Of a DNA stretch of 64,000 nt, positions 8,123 through 17,266 are shown one piece after another. The DNA is taken from contig NZ_JAULBL010000001.1 in assembly GCF_030512175.1 (NCBI RefSeq), positions 248,001-312,000 on the forward strand, read 5' to 3'. Below the pieces are notes generated by a model that saw nothing but the letters and a program-made list of their open reading frames with translations, searched no databases and was not told where the DNA came from. This DNA is from Paeniglutamicibacter sulfureus (GTDB taxonomy: Bacteria; Actinomycetota; Actinomycetes; Actinomycetales; Micrococcaceae). Each line of letters begins with the position of its first letter. Positions within the stretch are counted from its first letter, which is position 1. The translations under genes and the position numbers were made by a program.

Positions 8123-11023
8123 CTACCGTCCGGTCAGGTTCCAGGCGTCTTCCGAGCCCTCGTCGTCAGCGCCGTCGTGGTAGTCAACGGCCTGTTCGAA
8201 GCCGTCGAGGTCCTCGGCGACCAGGTCCGTGCCGTAGTGGTTGGCGTTGGCATTCTCCGCCAGCGCCGCCTCGGTCGCGGTGGGAACCACGTCCTGGGCG
8301 GAGCCCTCGTCCCCGCGCATCGCGGCCAGCACCTCGGGCAGGTCGTCGGGCTTGACCAGCACATCGCGGGCCTTGGAGCCCTCGGAGGGGCCGACCACGC
8401 CGCGGGACTCCAGCAGGTCCATGAGCCGGCCGGCCTTGGCGAAGCCCACGCGCAGCTTGCGCTGCAGCATCGAGGTGGAACCGAACTGCGTGGTGACGAC
8501 CAACTCGGTGGCCTGCAGCAACAGCTCCAGGTCGTCCCCGATGTCGTCGTCGATCTGCTTCTTGGGCGCCTCGACGGCGACGTCGTTGCGGTATTCGGCC
8601 TTCAACTGGCCCTTGACGTGCTCGACGACCGAGTGGATCTCGGACTCGGTGACCCAGGCACCCTGCACGCGCATGGGCTTGGAGGTGCCCATCGGCAGGA
8701 AGAGCGCGTCGCCCTGGCCCAGCAGTTTCTCGGCGCCCGGCTGGTCCAGGACCACGCGGGAGTCGGTGACCGATGAGGTCGCGAACGCCATGCGCGAGGG
8801 CACGTTGGCCTTGATCAGGCCGGTGACGACGTCCACGGACGGGCGCTGGGTGGCCAGCACCAGGTGGATGCCGGCGGCGCGCGCGAGCTGGGTGATGCGC
8901 ACGATCGAGTCCTCGACGTCGCGCGGGGCGACCATCATCAGGTCGGCGAGCTCATCGACGATGACCAGCAGGTACGGGTAGGGCTTCAGAATGCGCTTGG
9001 AGCCTTCGGGCACCACGACCTTGCCGTTGCGCACCGCCTTGTTGAAGTCGTCCACGTGCTTGAAGCCGAAGTTCGCCAGGTCGTCGTAGCGGGTGTCCAT
9101 TTCCTTCACCACCCACTGCAGCGCCTCGGCGGCCTTCTTCGGGTTGGTGATGATGGGGGTGATCAGGTGGGGTACGCCCTCGTAGGCGGTGAGCTCCACG
9201 CGCTTGGGGTCGACCATGACCATGCGGACCTCGTCCGGGGTGGCGCGCATCAGGATCGAGGTGATCATCGAGTTCACGAAGGAGGACTTGCCCGCTCCGG
9301 TGGCACCGGCCACCAGCAGGTGCGGCATCTTGGCGAGGTTCGCCACGACGAAGCCGCCCTCGACGTCCTTGCCCACGCCCATGACCATGGGGTGCTCGGT
9401 CTTGCGGGCGTTGTGGCTGCGCAGCACGTCGCCCAGCACGACGATTTCCTTGTCGGCGTTGGGGATCTCGATGCCGATCGCGGACTTGCCCGGGATCGGC
9501 GAGAGGATGCGCACGTCCGAGGAGGCCACGGCGTAGGAGATGTTCTTGGACAGGGCGGTGACCTTCTCCACCTTGGTGCCCGGGGCCAGCTCGATCTCAT
9601 AGCGGGTGACCGTGGGGCCGCGGGAGAAGCCGGTGACCTTCGCGTCGACCTTGAACTGCTGCAGCGTGTTGGTCAGCGCCGCTACCACCGCGTCGTTGGC
9701 CTCGGAGCGTTCCTTGGACGGCGGGCCGGCGGGCAGGAAGTCGGAGGACGGCAGCGTGTAGGCCACGTCCCCGGAGAGCTGGAGCTGTTCGGTGCGTGCA
9801 GGGATCGGCGGCAGCGGGGCCGCGGAGGGCCGCGAGGGGACCTGCGGAATCGCGGAGGTGGCGGCGTCCTCGGTGTCGTAGGAGGTGAGGTCGATGGCGC
9901 TCATGGCCTGGGTGTCGGCCTCGGGTTCCCTGCCCAGTCCGACGGCGTCCATGATCGCGGCGCGCTCGCGTTCATCCTTGGTGGGGCGGCGCACGCCCGG
10001 GCGGATGGCCGGTTCCTCGTGCGCTGCGTCGACCGCCTCGTCGTAGAGGTCCACCGGGTTGGACCCGGGTGCCGTGGTGTGGTCGTAGGCGTCGGTGATG
10101 ACCGCCTGGTCGTAGGCGCCCTCGCCGGAGTTGCCCAGCAGGTCTTCGGCGGCAATGGCCTCGGCGTCCTTGTCCTTGCCGAAGAGCCGCATCTTCTTGC
10201 GCGGCTTTTTCTCCGGTTGTTCGTCGTAGAGGTAGGACTGGTCGTGCTCGTCGCCCGTCAGTTCCGTGTGGCCTGCGCGGTGGGCGGATTCGGGGTGCTG
10301 GCCCATGAGCTTTTCATAGCCCTCGCGGAAGCGCGCCGGGATGTGCCTGAAGGGGGTGGCGGTGAGGATCATCAGGCTCAGCAGCCCGAGCGCGATCATC
10401 ACGGCCATGGCGCCGGGACCGGAAATGAGCCCCGCCAGCGGGACCGAAACCAGGGCGCCGAGCATGCCGCCGGCCGCCCAGAGTTCGTCGAAGGGCGCGG
10501 AGACCGGGGGCAGTCCCCCGGTCACGTGGGAGATCCCGGAGCCGGCCAGCGACAGCAGGGCCAGGCCGATGCCCACGCGGTTGTTGGCGCGGTGCTCCTC
10601 GGGCCAGCGGAAGAGCCTGATGGCCCCGATGAGCAGGATCGGGGGCATGAGCACTGCCATGAACCCGAAGGTTCCGCCGGCCACAGCATGCACGAACCCG
10701 CCGTAGCCGCCCGTCCCGCGCAGCCCCCACCACTCCACCGAGGCAACGATGATGGCGATGATGACCAGGAAAAGGCCGGTGCCGTCGCGGCGCACCTCGT
10801 AGGGCGGGTGCACGTCGCGGCCGATCTTGCGGAAGGCGCCGCCGGTGACGCGCGCGATGCCCATCCAGAAGGAGCGCACCATGCGCACCGGCAGCGGGAA
10901 GTCGTGTTCAACCGGTGCGGGTGTGCTCTTGGAGCTTCTGGTCGTCTTGGCAGAGGAGCTCGACGCACGCGGTTTGCGCGTGGTCGTTTTCCCCTCGCCT
11001 TGCGAAGAGGTACGTGGGGCCAT
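8123..11023 (-). CDS. ftsK: FtsK/SpoIIIE DNA translocase
   Basis: 966 residues from the chosen ATG at 11023. The order is a basic N-terminal tail, four to five membrane segments in the first 250 residues, an acidic linker of about 220 residues, then the motor: Walker [10 protein letters not shown] near residue 572 and Walker [16 protein letters not shown]-terminal gamma winged helix follows ([20 protein letters not shown]). The protein pumps chromosomal DNA through the division septum. The ribosome site is weak; an upstream ATG at 11068 is possible. RNase J normally sits next to it in relatives, but here about 20 kb of accessory DNA intervenes. Confidence 0.97.
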   Translation of the reverse strand: MAPRTSSQGEGKTTTRKPRASSSSAKTTRSSKSTPAPVEHDFPLPVRMVRSFWMGIARVTGGAFRKIGRDVHPPYEVRRDGTGLFLVIIAIIVASVEWWGLRGTGGYGGFVHAVAGGTFGFMAVLMPPILLIGAIRLFRWPEEHRANNRVGIGLALLSLAGSGISHVTGGLPPVSAPFDELWAAGGMLGALVSVPLAGLISGPGAMAVMIALGLLSLMILTATPFRHIPARFREGYEKLMGQHPESAHRAGHTELTGDEHDQSYLYDEQPEKKPRKKMRLFGKDKDAEAIAAEDLLGNSGEGAYDQAVITDAYDHTTAPGSNPVDLYDEAVDAAHEEPAIRPGVRRPTKDERERAAIMDAVGLGREPEADTQAMSAIDLTSYDTEDAATSAIPQVPSRPSAAPLPPIPARTEQLQLSGDVAYTLPSSDFLPAGPPSKERSEANDAVVAALTNTLQQFKVDAKVTGFSRGPTVTRYEIELAPGTKVEKVTALSKNISYAVASSDVRILSPIPGKSAIGIEIPNADKEIVVLGDVLRSHNARKTEHPMVMGVGKDVEGGFVVANLAKMPHLLVAGATGAGKSSFVNSMITSILMRATPDEVRMVMVDPKRVELTAYEGVPHLITPIITNPKKAAEALQWVVKEMDTRYDDLANFGFKHVDDFNKAVRNGKVVVPEGSKRILKPYPYLLVIVDELADLMMVAPRDVEDSIVRITQLARAAGIHLVLATQRPSVDVVTGLIKANVPSRMAFATSSVTDSRVVLDQPGAEKLLGQGDALFLPMGTSKPMRVQGAWVTESEIHSVVEHVKGQLKAEYRNDVAVEAPKKQIDDDIGDDLELLLQATELVVTTQFGSTSMLQRKLRVGFAKAGRLMDLLESRGVVGPSEGSKARDVLVKPDDLPEVLAAMRGDEGSAQDVVPTATEAALAENANANHYGTDLVAEDLDGFEQAVDYHDGADDEGSEDAWNLTGR

Positions 11024-11141
11024 GGCTCTAGGGTATCGCCCAAGGGCGCCCGTGCCCCGTATGTACACGGTCCGTCGGGGAACCGGTGCCGTGGAGAATC
11101 ATCACAACCAGTGCGGGCAAAGGCAGGAAAGCGGGAGCAGA

Positions 11142-11483
11142 TCAGTAACGGATGCCCGCTGTCCGATGGTTGGCCGCGGCGACGGCCCCGGGAATCGTGA
11201 ACAAGTCGATGACCAGCATGATCCAGAGGACCGCCAGGATGGCCCAGCCGATGAACAAGACGGTGGTGGCCCAGCCGACGATGCCCAACAGCAGGTAGGT
11301 GATGCCCATGCCGGTCTTGTTCAGGTAGAACTTGTGGATGCCCAGCTGTCCCAGGAAGAACCAGAGCAAGTAGGCCACCGCCATGCTCTTCTGTTGGACG
11401 ATGACGACATGGTTGGTGATGTGGACCGGCTGCCCGGAATGCTGCGGCGGTGTTGTACCCGGTGTGGTGTTTTCCTCGGTCAT
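11142..11483 (-). CDS. TM2 domain membrane protein
   Basis: 113 residues: a Pro/Thr-rich cytoplasmic head, then the TM2 domain, with a first membrane helix reading AYLLWFFLGQLGIHKFYLNK and a second hydrophobic stretch LLLGIVGWATTVLFIGWAI. A third hydrophobic segment ends the protein. The function of TM2 proteins in bacteria is not established. It lies between the PucR regulator and ftsK with no obvious operon partner. Confidence 0.85.
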   Translation of the reverse strand: MTEENTTPGTTPPQHSGQPVHITNHVVIVQQKSMAVAYLLWFFLGQLGIHKFYLNKTGMGITYLLLGIVGWATTVLFIGWAILAVLWIMLVIDLFTIPGAVAAANHRTAGIRY

Positions 11484-11621
11484 GGGGTCCCCCTGAAGGT
11501 GTCAACGCGTCCAGGACGCGAGGTGGGCGTGGTGTGGAACCTCCCAATCTACCCGAGCCCGGGGACGGTTCCCCTGGCTCGATGGCTGGGTGACATGGGC
11601 CAGGCCGGTTCCCGTGGCCCG

Positions 11622-12809
11622 TCACTGCTCCGCACTGGCTGGTGGTTCGAGGAACCCTGCCAGCCGGGCAAGCCTGAGGCCGAGGTGCAGGTCGCGCTGG
11701 ACGGTGCCCAACCGCAGGTCAACGCCTGCGACTTCGGTGAGTCTCTCCAACCGGTAGTAGATGGTGGAGCGGTGCACGTTGAGCACCTGGGCGGTGGCCT
11801 GGATATCTCCCGCGTTCTCGAGGAAGGCCTCCAGCGTTTTCGCCCAGTGCCGGGTCTTGCGCTCCTGCAGGATGCGCCTTACCGGGGAGGGCAGGTCCGC
11901 CACCCCAAGGCCGTCCAACGGCAAGGTGGCCAGTATGCCGTCGGCACCTGAGTCGGCCCAGTGCACCGCCACCGGGTGGTCGGCCGGCGCCAGGCTGGTG
12001 GCACGAAGGGCCCAGCCCGCCCGCCGATAGGAAAAATGCAGTCCGTCCAGGGGCGCCAGCGGACCGATGCCTGCCCGGGCCGGGGCGAGTTGGGGACGGG
12101 TGAGAATTCGTGCCAGGCGAGGGGCAACCACCGGGCGGGGGAAAATCAGCACACCGTTGCCTTCCTCGGCGACGCCGCCAATCACGCTGGCCGTCGAGGT
12201 GTCGTTGACGAAGCGGATGGTTTGCGCGACGGCCTGTTCCACCCGGCCCTTGGCAGCCGCGTCGGCATCCACTGTGCCGGGCCCGACCGCGACCGCGCAA
12301 TAGTGCTCGGAGGCCCCGAAGATCCCCTCGCCGAGCAGGGTTGCCGCCGCGCTCTCGCGCCGTTCGTCCTCGTGGGAGACCAGGTCCAGGGCCAGTGCAC
12401 CCGAGCGGTCCAGCAGTGCCCGAAGACCGGCGTCCCGCGACTCCAGAAGCCGGCTGATGCGATCGAGCGAGTGCCCGGCGACGAAGTCCCCCAAAGGGCC
12501 GGCGGCAGTGCCCTCGGCAGGGGTCAGCAGCAGGTGCCCGACGATGTGCCGGTCGGCGCCCAGCAACCGGTGCATCACGACGGACCCGATGCCTTCCAGG
12601 TCGTGGACGGCACTCCCCTGGTTCGTCGTGGCCGGCGCCTCCCACGAATCGCTGTGGGCCAGGATGCGGGAGAGGCTCAGACGGTCCTGGGGGGACTCAT
12701 GGATTGAATAGGCGATGACCCGCATGGTGCGATCCAGCACGACCAGTCGCCGGCCCATTGCCTCGGAGAGGTCCTGGATGGCGTCGTGGAGTTCCGGCAT
12801 GCGGTTCAT
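11622..12809 (-). CDS. PucR-family transcriptional regulator
   Basis: 395 residues. The C-terminal HTH_30 domain is clear (TAQVLNVHRSTIYYRLERL near residues 334-352), with a GGDEF-like central region and an N-terminal sensing region of unknown ligand, the usual layout of PucR/CdaR regulators. The start is ATG at 12809 (a second ATG is at 12800); the ribosome site is modest. It is divergent from the FAD monooxygenase at 12973, and a perfect 19-bp palindrome lies between them, so it probably controls that gene and perhaps itself. Confidence 0.88.
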   Translation of the reverse strand: MNRMPELHDAIQDLSEAMGRRLVVLDRTMRVIAYSIHESPQDRLSLSRILAHSDSWEAPATTNQGSAVHDLEGIGSVVMHRLLGADRHIVGHLLLTPAEGTAAGPLGDFVAGHSLDRISRLLESRDAGLRALLDRSGALALDLVSHEDERRESAAATLLGEGIFGASEHYCAVAVGPGTVDADAAAKGRVEQAVAQTIRFVNDTSTASVIGGVAEEGNGVLIFPRPVVAPRLARILTRPQLAPARAGIGPLAPLDGLHFSYRRAGWALRATSLAPADHPVAVHWADSGADGILATLPLDGLGVADLPSPVRRILQERKTRHWAKTLEAFLENAGDIQATAQVLNVHRSTIYYRLERLTEVAGVDLRLGTVQRDLHLGLRLARLAGFLEPPASAEQ

Positions 12810-12850
12810 CCGCCCATGGTAGGCCGCAGACTGCGGCCAAAACCAATCAA

Positions 12851-12869
12851 TTGCGACACTGTGTCGCAA
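12851..12869. promoter_or_regulatory. perfect 19-bp palindrome, candidate PucR operator
   Basis: TTGCGACACTGTGTCGCAA is a perfect inverted repeat with 9-bp arms around one central base. It sits in the 163-nt divergent gap between the PucR gene and the monooxygenase gene. Position and symmetry support an operator; the binding protein is inferred. Confidence 0.7.
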
Positions 12870-12972
12870 ATGCGGAACCCAAACTCCAACCGCATGCCGA
12901 TGTGGTCGGCGTCACCCGCTACGTAGGGTGGACGGGACGCACAAGCACCGTTTCCACCAGAAGGATTTTTCC

Positions 12973-14196
12973 ATGCACACCACCATCAACCAGCCACGCG
13001 GCCGCCGCATTGCCATCATCGGTGCCGGCATCAGCGGGCTGACCCTGGCCATCGAACTGCGCCGCCGCGGCCTGGAACCGCTGGTCTTCGACCGGGTGGC
13101 CGAGCTGCGTGAGGTGGGCGCGGCCGTTGCCCTCTCCGCCAATGCGACCCGCTACCTGATTGAGCGAACCGGCATCGGCGCCGGTCTGGCTACGGCGGCT
13201 GCCAGCGTGGACGGCCTGGTGTTCCGCGACGGCCGTGACGGCCGGGTCATCGGCAGGGTTTCCTCCCGCGAGGAATACCAAGCCACATGCGGCGCACCGT
13301 ACTACGGCATCCACCGGGCGGACTTGCAGAAGCTGCTGGTGGACCGCCTGGGCGGTGAAGGCCTGCACCTGTCCAAGGCCTGCGAGCGGATCGAGGAAAC
13401 CGCCGACGCCGTGCGCCTGCACTTCACCGACGGCGACGTCGTCGAGGCCGACCTCGTGATCGGCGCGGACGGCGCCCGCTCGACGCTGCGCCGCCACGTC
13501 GTCGGATACGACGATGCCCAGTTCTCCGGCTGTTCCGGTTGGCGCGGGATCGTCTCCCCCGAGGCCCTGGCGGACCTGCCGGATCCCGAGGCCATCCAGT
13601 TCTGGATGGGCCCCGGCGGCCACCTCCTGCACTACCCGATCGGCAGCGGAGAGCAGAACTACTTGTTGGTCCGCCGGCACGACGGGCCGTGGGAAGGCCC
13701 TGCCTGGGCCACCGCAGATGAAGAGGGAGCCCACCTCAAGGCCTTCGAGGGTTGGCATCCTGCGGTCCAGCAGATGATCGGCGCCGCGCCGACCGGAGAC
13801 CGCTGGGCACTGTTCCAGCGTCCGCCGCTGCACCAGTGGAGCCGCGGGCGGGTGACCCTCATGGGAGATGCCGCCCACGCTCTGGTGCCCCACCACGGGC
13901 AGGGCGCCAACCAGTCCATCGAGGACGCCATCGTTCTGGCGGACTGCCTCATCCAGTCACTGGAAGACGGCTCCGGCTGGGACGCGGCACGCCAGCGCTA
14001 CCAGGACGTGCGGATCGAGCGCACCCGCAAGGTGCAGATCGCCTCGGCGACGACCGCCGATGTCCTGCACTTGCCCGATGGGGAACGCGCCGATGCGCGG
14101 AATGCCCGGCTTGCAGCGCCGGATGCGTGGGAACGCCACCTGGGCTGGATCCACGAATTCCAGGCAGCACGTTCCCTTCAGCCTGCCTCGACCTAA
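12973..14196 (+). CDS. FAD-dependent aromatic-ring-type monooxygenase
   Basis: 407 residues. The Rossmann motif GAGISG is at residues 17-22, and the second FAD motif GDAAHALVPHHGQG near residues 297-310 is followed by N-x-SIEDA, the group A flavoprotein hydroxylase layout (salicylate or 3-hydroxybenzoate hydroxylase-like). Such enzymes use NAD(P)H and oxygen to hydroxylate an aromatic or related ring; the substrate cannot be read from the sequence. The start is ATG at 12973 with AGAAGG at about 8 nt. It stands alone, divergent from the PucR gene, with no ring-cleavage genes nearby. Confidence 0.9.
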   Translation: MHTTINQPRGRRIAIIGAGISGLTLAIELRRRGLEPLVFDRVAELREVGAAVALSANATRYLIERTGIGAGLATAAASVDGLVFRDGRDGRVIGRVSSREEYQATCGAPYYGIHRADLQKLLVDRLGGEGLHLSKACERIEETADAVRLHFTDGDVVEADLVIGADGARSTLRRHVVGYDDAQFSGCSGWRGIVSPEALADLPDPEAIQFWMGPGGHLLHYPIGSGEQNYLLVRRHDGPWEGPAWATADEEGAHLKAFEGWHPAVQQMIGAAPTGDRWALFQRPPLHQWSRGRVTLMGDAAHALVPHHGQGANQSIEDAIVLADCLIQSLEDGSGWDAARQRYQDVRIERTRKVQIASATTADVLHLPDGERADARNARLAAPDAWERHLGWIHEFQAARSLQPAST

Positions 14197-14592
14197 TCGG
14201 TTCCCGCGCGCTCTGGCAGCATACGCATCGGCAGCGGGAAGCCGTGATCGACCAGACGCGTGCGTGCTCGACAACGGTTGCCCCGCTTCCCCGAGGGTGA
14301 ATCGGGCTTGTGCTGGTGTTCCGTTTCGCGTCCCGTCACCGGACGTTTCACCGGACAGGTCTTACGGAACACCCGACTTTCCTGTGAATCTGAGAAACTT
14401 CGAACATTGAGGTCAGGCCCTGGTGCGTTCCGGTAGCCCACCGGCTTTCGGGACAGTGCAGAAGCATCCGGGCGGGGAACCAGATGCTCAAGCCGATCCA
14501 TTCGGATTCACTACCCCGATTTCACGAAAGTGGTCCGGCGCTGGATCTATGGGTGCTGAATCCGCGATCGACGGTTCTCACCGGTAAGGGTT
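14197..14592. other. gap with no recognisable gene
   Basis: About 395 nt between the monooxygenase and the Cys-rich gene. Only short open frames with poor protein character are present. It marks the left boundary of the metal/thiol island; no att-like repeat was found. Confidence 0.4.
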
Positions 14593-14811
14593 TCATGCCT
14601 TGTTTGGCGCAGTCCCCCGCTCCTGCTGTTTGGGTGGGCAGGGAACCGTCCCATAGGAGCAGAAAACGCAGCAGTCCCCAGCCGCTGGGCGTAGACGTTC
14701 CCCGCAGCCGGGGCATACCCAGAAGAACTGGCATGCGTCGGTCGGCATCTGAACGGCAGTGGCTACGCCGCACGACGGGCACGACAGAACGGAGTTTAGT
14801 TCGACGGACAT
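14593..14811 (-). CDS. small Cys-rich GDCC protein
   Basis: 72 residues. The N-terminal half has CPSCG and CPGCG, a possible zinc ribbon, joined by MPTDACQFFW. The C-terminal half reads GDCCVFCSYGTVPCPPKQ. I recall this GDCC-x-(F/Y)-C-SYG-x-VPCPP pattern from small proteins of unknown function in heavy-metal resistance islands. ATG at 14811 is chosen because GGAGAG lies 9 nt upstream; another ATG is at 14826. It is downstream of the VKOR gene on the same strand, so it may be the last gene of the metal operon. Metal or thiol buffering is a guess. Confidence 0.75.
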   Translation of the reverse strand: MSVELNSVLSCPSCGVATAVQMPTDACQFFWVCPGCGERLRPAAGDCCVFCSYGTVPCPPKQQERGTAPNKA

Positions 14812-14874
14812 CTCTTGGCTCTCCATGGGTTGGTAGAAAATGCGGTTGACGGCCCCGGTGGCTTGGGTGACCGG

Positions 14875-15513
14875 TCAGCCGGTGAAAGCGGGCAGGAATC
14901 GCAGAAAGACCGACCCTGCGACCACGACGTAGGCGATGGCCACGAGCGTGCCCGCCCAGTCGGCAGCGAACCTGGTCACGGCCCGGGGCGCGGGAATGAC
15001 GCCGTGGACGAGGTTGCGGACCGTGAGCAGGATAAACAGGGGGATCATTGCCGCCCACACCACCATGCAGTACAGGCACAGGATGTAGATCTCGAACAGG
15101 GCCTGGCTCCAGAGCCAGGCCACGAACACCGCGCCCAAGGTCACTCCGGCTTGCAGTCCCGTCCAGTACCAGCGCCCCGGGGCGGCCCCGGAGAGCACCA
15201 TCATGGCGGTGGCCAGGATGAGGGCGAAGGCGACGATGCCGATCAACGGGTTGGGGAAGCCGAACAATTCCGACTGCCAGGTGCCCATGACCCGCCCGCA
15301 GGACACCCACGGGTTCACGTCGCAGCTGGTGATGTGGCCCGGGTTCTCATACAGGGCCAGGCGTTCCAGGACGAGGATGGCCGAGGCGACCCAGGCCACA
15401 GCCCCGGTAACCAGCAGCACGAGGCCGAACGTGCGGGGGCGGGCGAAGCGGGGCAGCCGGATCTCCTGGTCCCGGGGGCCGGCTATGGGTTCAGCGGTGA
15501 TAGGTGTGCTCAT
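14875..15513 (-). CDS. vitamin K epoxide reductase family protein (disulfide-forming)
   Basis: 212 residues with four to five membrane helices. The family's redox cysteines are present: the loop pair in SCDVNPWVSCG and the active-site CLYC in the penultimate helix. Bacterial VKOR homologues reoxidise DsbA-like proteins and pass electrons to menaquinone. The start is ATG at 15513, 31 nt past the stop of the DsbA-like gene, so the two look like a functional pair on one transcript. Confidence 0.9.
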   Translation of the reverse strand: MSTPITAEPIAGPRDQEIRLPRFARPRTFGLVLLVTGAVAWVASAILVLERLALYENPGHITSCDVNPWVSCGRVMGTWQSELFGFPNPLIGIVAFALILATAMMVLSGAAPGRWYWTGLQAGVTLGAVFVAWLWSQALFEIYILCLYCMVVWAAMIPLFILLTVRNLVHGVIPAPRAVTRFAADWAGTLVAIAYVVVAGSVFLRFLPAFTG

Positions 15514-15544
15514 GGAGTCTTCTTCCGGATCTGGCGACGGCGGA

Positions 15545-16246
15545 TTAGTTGGCGGCCGTCGCGGCGACGGCGGCCCTGAACTCATCCAGGCTCTGCACCG
15601 TGAGCATCTTTCCGTCGAGGAAGAACGTCGGGGTTCCGGTGACGCCCAGGGCCTTGCCGTCGTTGACGTCGAGCTTCACGCGTTCCTCGGTGGCGGGGTT
15701 GGCGACGGCGGCGTCGTAGGCGGCCATGTCCAGTCCCAGGTCTTCGGCATAGGTGCGGAACAGGGCGCTCTTGTTCTCGGCGGATTCGCCCCATTGGGCC
15801 TGGGTGTCGAACATCTTTTTGTACATCGGCTCGTAGGCGTCCTGCTGCGCCGCGGACTCCACGGCCACGGCGGCGTTCATGGAGTTCAGGTGTCCGGGCA
15901 GCGGGAAGTACCGGTGGACGAAGGTGACGTTCTCCGAGTGCTCGGCACGCAGCTCCTCGACGAACGGGTAGGCCGCACCGCAGGCCTCGCACTCGAAGTC
16001 CAGGAACTCCACCAGGACCGCCTTCTCGTCTGGGGCTTGGGACAGCACGCGGCTGTTCTCCCGCACGACCTGTTGTTGGGCGGCGGCGTCGGGGGCGGCG
16101 GTGGTCTCGGGGGCCGCGGTCGTGGAGTTGCCCTGGGCAATGACGTAGCCGATGATGCCCGCGACAACGGCGATCGCCAGCAGGATCCAGACCACGATCT
16201 TGGGCTTCTTCGGGGCTCGGGTGGTTGAGGGGGCGGTGTTGGTCAT
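15545..16246 (-). CDS. membrane-anchored DsbA-like thioredoxin-fold protein
   Basis: 233 residues: an N-terminal anchor (WILLAIAVVAGIIGYVIA), an Ala/Thr linker, and a DsbA-type thioredoxin fold with active site CEAC in FLDFECEACGAAYP and the cis-proline loop GTPTFFLDG. It is expected to introduce disulfides into exported proteins, with the adjacent VKOR as electron acceptor. ATG at 16246 is the natural start; the longer open frame upstream reads into a decayed ATPase tail. Its placement next to metal-efflux genes suggests a role in metal stress. Confidence 0.9.
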   Translation of the reverse strand: MTNTAPSTTRAPKKPKIVVWILLAIAVVAGIIGYVIAQGNSTTAAPETTAAPDAAAQQQVVRENSRVLSQAPDEKAVLVEFLDFECEACGAAYPFVEELRAEHSENVTFVHRYFPLPGHLNSMNAAVAVESAAQQDAYEPMYKKMFDTQAQWGESAENKSALFRTYAEDLGLDMAAYDAAVANPATEERVKLDVNDGKALGVTGTPTFFLDGKMLTVQSLDEFRAAVAATAAN

Positions 16247-16319
16247 GTGGTGTTCCGTTCTGTGGTTTGCGGTCCGGCGTGCCGGACCGGCTAGGAGGTG
16301 GGGGCTGGGTTGGTCGCTG

Positions 16320-16442
16320 AGCGTGGATGCTTGCATGCTCGTTGAGTGGAGCTCCGGGGCGACTGGTGTTTTTGGTTCGGGCTGCACGCAGACCGTTGAA
16401 GATCACGATGACCTCTGTGACCTCGTGGATCAGGACGACGGC
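16320..16442 (-). pseudogene. remnant C-terminus of a second P1B metal ATPase
   Basis: Minus-strand codons directly after an in-frame TGA (16445-16443) read AVVLIHEVTEVIVIFNGLRA followed by ARTKNT. This matches the last helix and tail of P1B ATPases and aligns with VVLIHELAEIVVIANGVRAG at the end of the intact ATPase at 17773-19719. No start codon or upstream ATPase sequence is present; the segment lies between the ZIP-like gene and the DsbA-like gene. It is probably a leftover from rearrangement of a duplicated metal island. Confidence 0.75.
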
Positions 16443-16481
16443 TCAGCGCGAATTGGTTCCCTGTGGATTGTTCGGGGTAGC

Positions 16482-17216
16482 TCATGCGCCGAGGTAGACG
16501 GAAATCAGCGCGAAGAGTCCGGCACCGACGGTGAGGTAGATCGGGTCGGTCCGGCTGGTTTCGCCTTCGTGGGCTTCGCTGATCATTTCTTCGATGACCA
16601 CGCTGGTCAGGATCCCGCCTGTCAGGGCCAGGACCGACAGGGTGATGATTTCGGGTGCGTCGCGCAGGACAAAGTAGCCGATGCTTGCTCCGAGAAGTAT
16701 CGGGATGCCGAAGGCCAGGGACAGCAGGATGCGTTGGCTTCGCCGGACCTTGGCCCGCTTGAGTGTGGCGATGGCGGCGAATCCTTCGGGAATGTCGGCA
16801 GGGACCTGGCCCAGGGCCAGCAACAGTCCCAGGGACGGGTTGATGAGGCTTGCGGTGCCGATCATGACGCCGTCGCTGAACAGGTCGAGCGCGACTCCCG
16901 TGAAGATGGCCATCGGACCCTCGGCGTCTTTTCCGGCACCTGCCCGTTGTGTCAGGAACGCAATGAGCCGTTCGAGTCCGATGAACGCGGCACCGCCGGC
17001 GGCGAAGGCCGCAATGGGAACCCATGCGGGGTTGCCGTTGAGGGCTTCGGGCATCAGCTCCAGGCCGACGACGGCCAGCACTATTCCGGCCGCCAGGTGC
17101 AGGGCCTTGCTGAGGGACTTATCGGAGACGTGGAAGAATTCGGCGGCCAGGCCTCCGAGCAGATTTCCGGCAGCGGGCAGGGCAGCGAAGGCGAGGACCA
17201 GCAAAAATCCCTGCAT
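16482..17216 (-). CDS. ZIP-family metal transporter homologue
   Basis: 244 residues with seven to eight membrane helices in ZIP arrangement, including HLAAGIVLAVVGLELMPEAL. The helix-4 motif, usually HN-x-x-(D/E)G, reads LDLFSDG; the helix-5 motif, usually HE-x-x-(H/E)(E/G), reads ADIPEG. The conserved histidines of the metal site are therefore replaced, so metal choice or even transport may differ. ATG at 17216 is the chosen start. It lies 50 nt past lspA on the same strand. Confidence 0.85.
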   Translation of the reverse strand: MQGFLLVLAFAALPAAGNLLGGLAAEFFHVSDKSLSKALHLAAGIVLAVVGLELMPEALNGNPAWVPIAAFAAGGAAFIGLERLIAFLTQRAGAGKDAEGPMAIFTGVALDLFSDGVMIGTASLINPSLGLLLALGQVPADIPEGFAAIATLKRAKVRRSQRILLSLAFGIPILLGASIGYFVLRDAPEIITLSVLALTGGILTSVVIEEMISEAHEGETSRTDPIYLTVGAGLFALISVYLGA

Positions 17217-17266
17217 CGGGAACCTTTCTAACGACCGGGCCCAAGGCCCGGTAAAGCGTGGTTGGG

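Noticed and set aside
8864-11200. Long plus-strand open frame opposite ftsK
   Set aside because: It is rich in Asp, Arg, His and Gly, typical of an antisense reading of high-GC coding DNA; ftsK is unmistakable on the minus strand.
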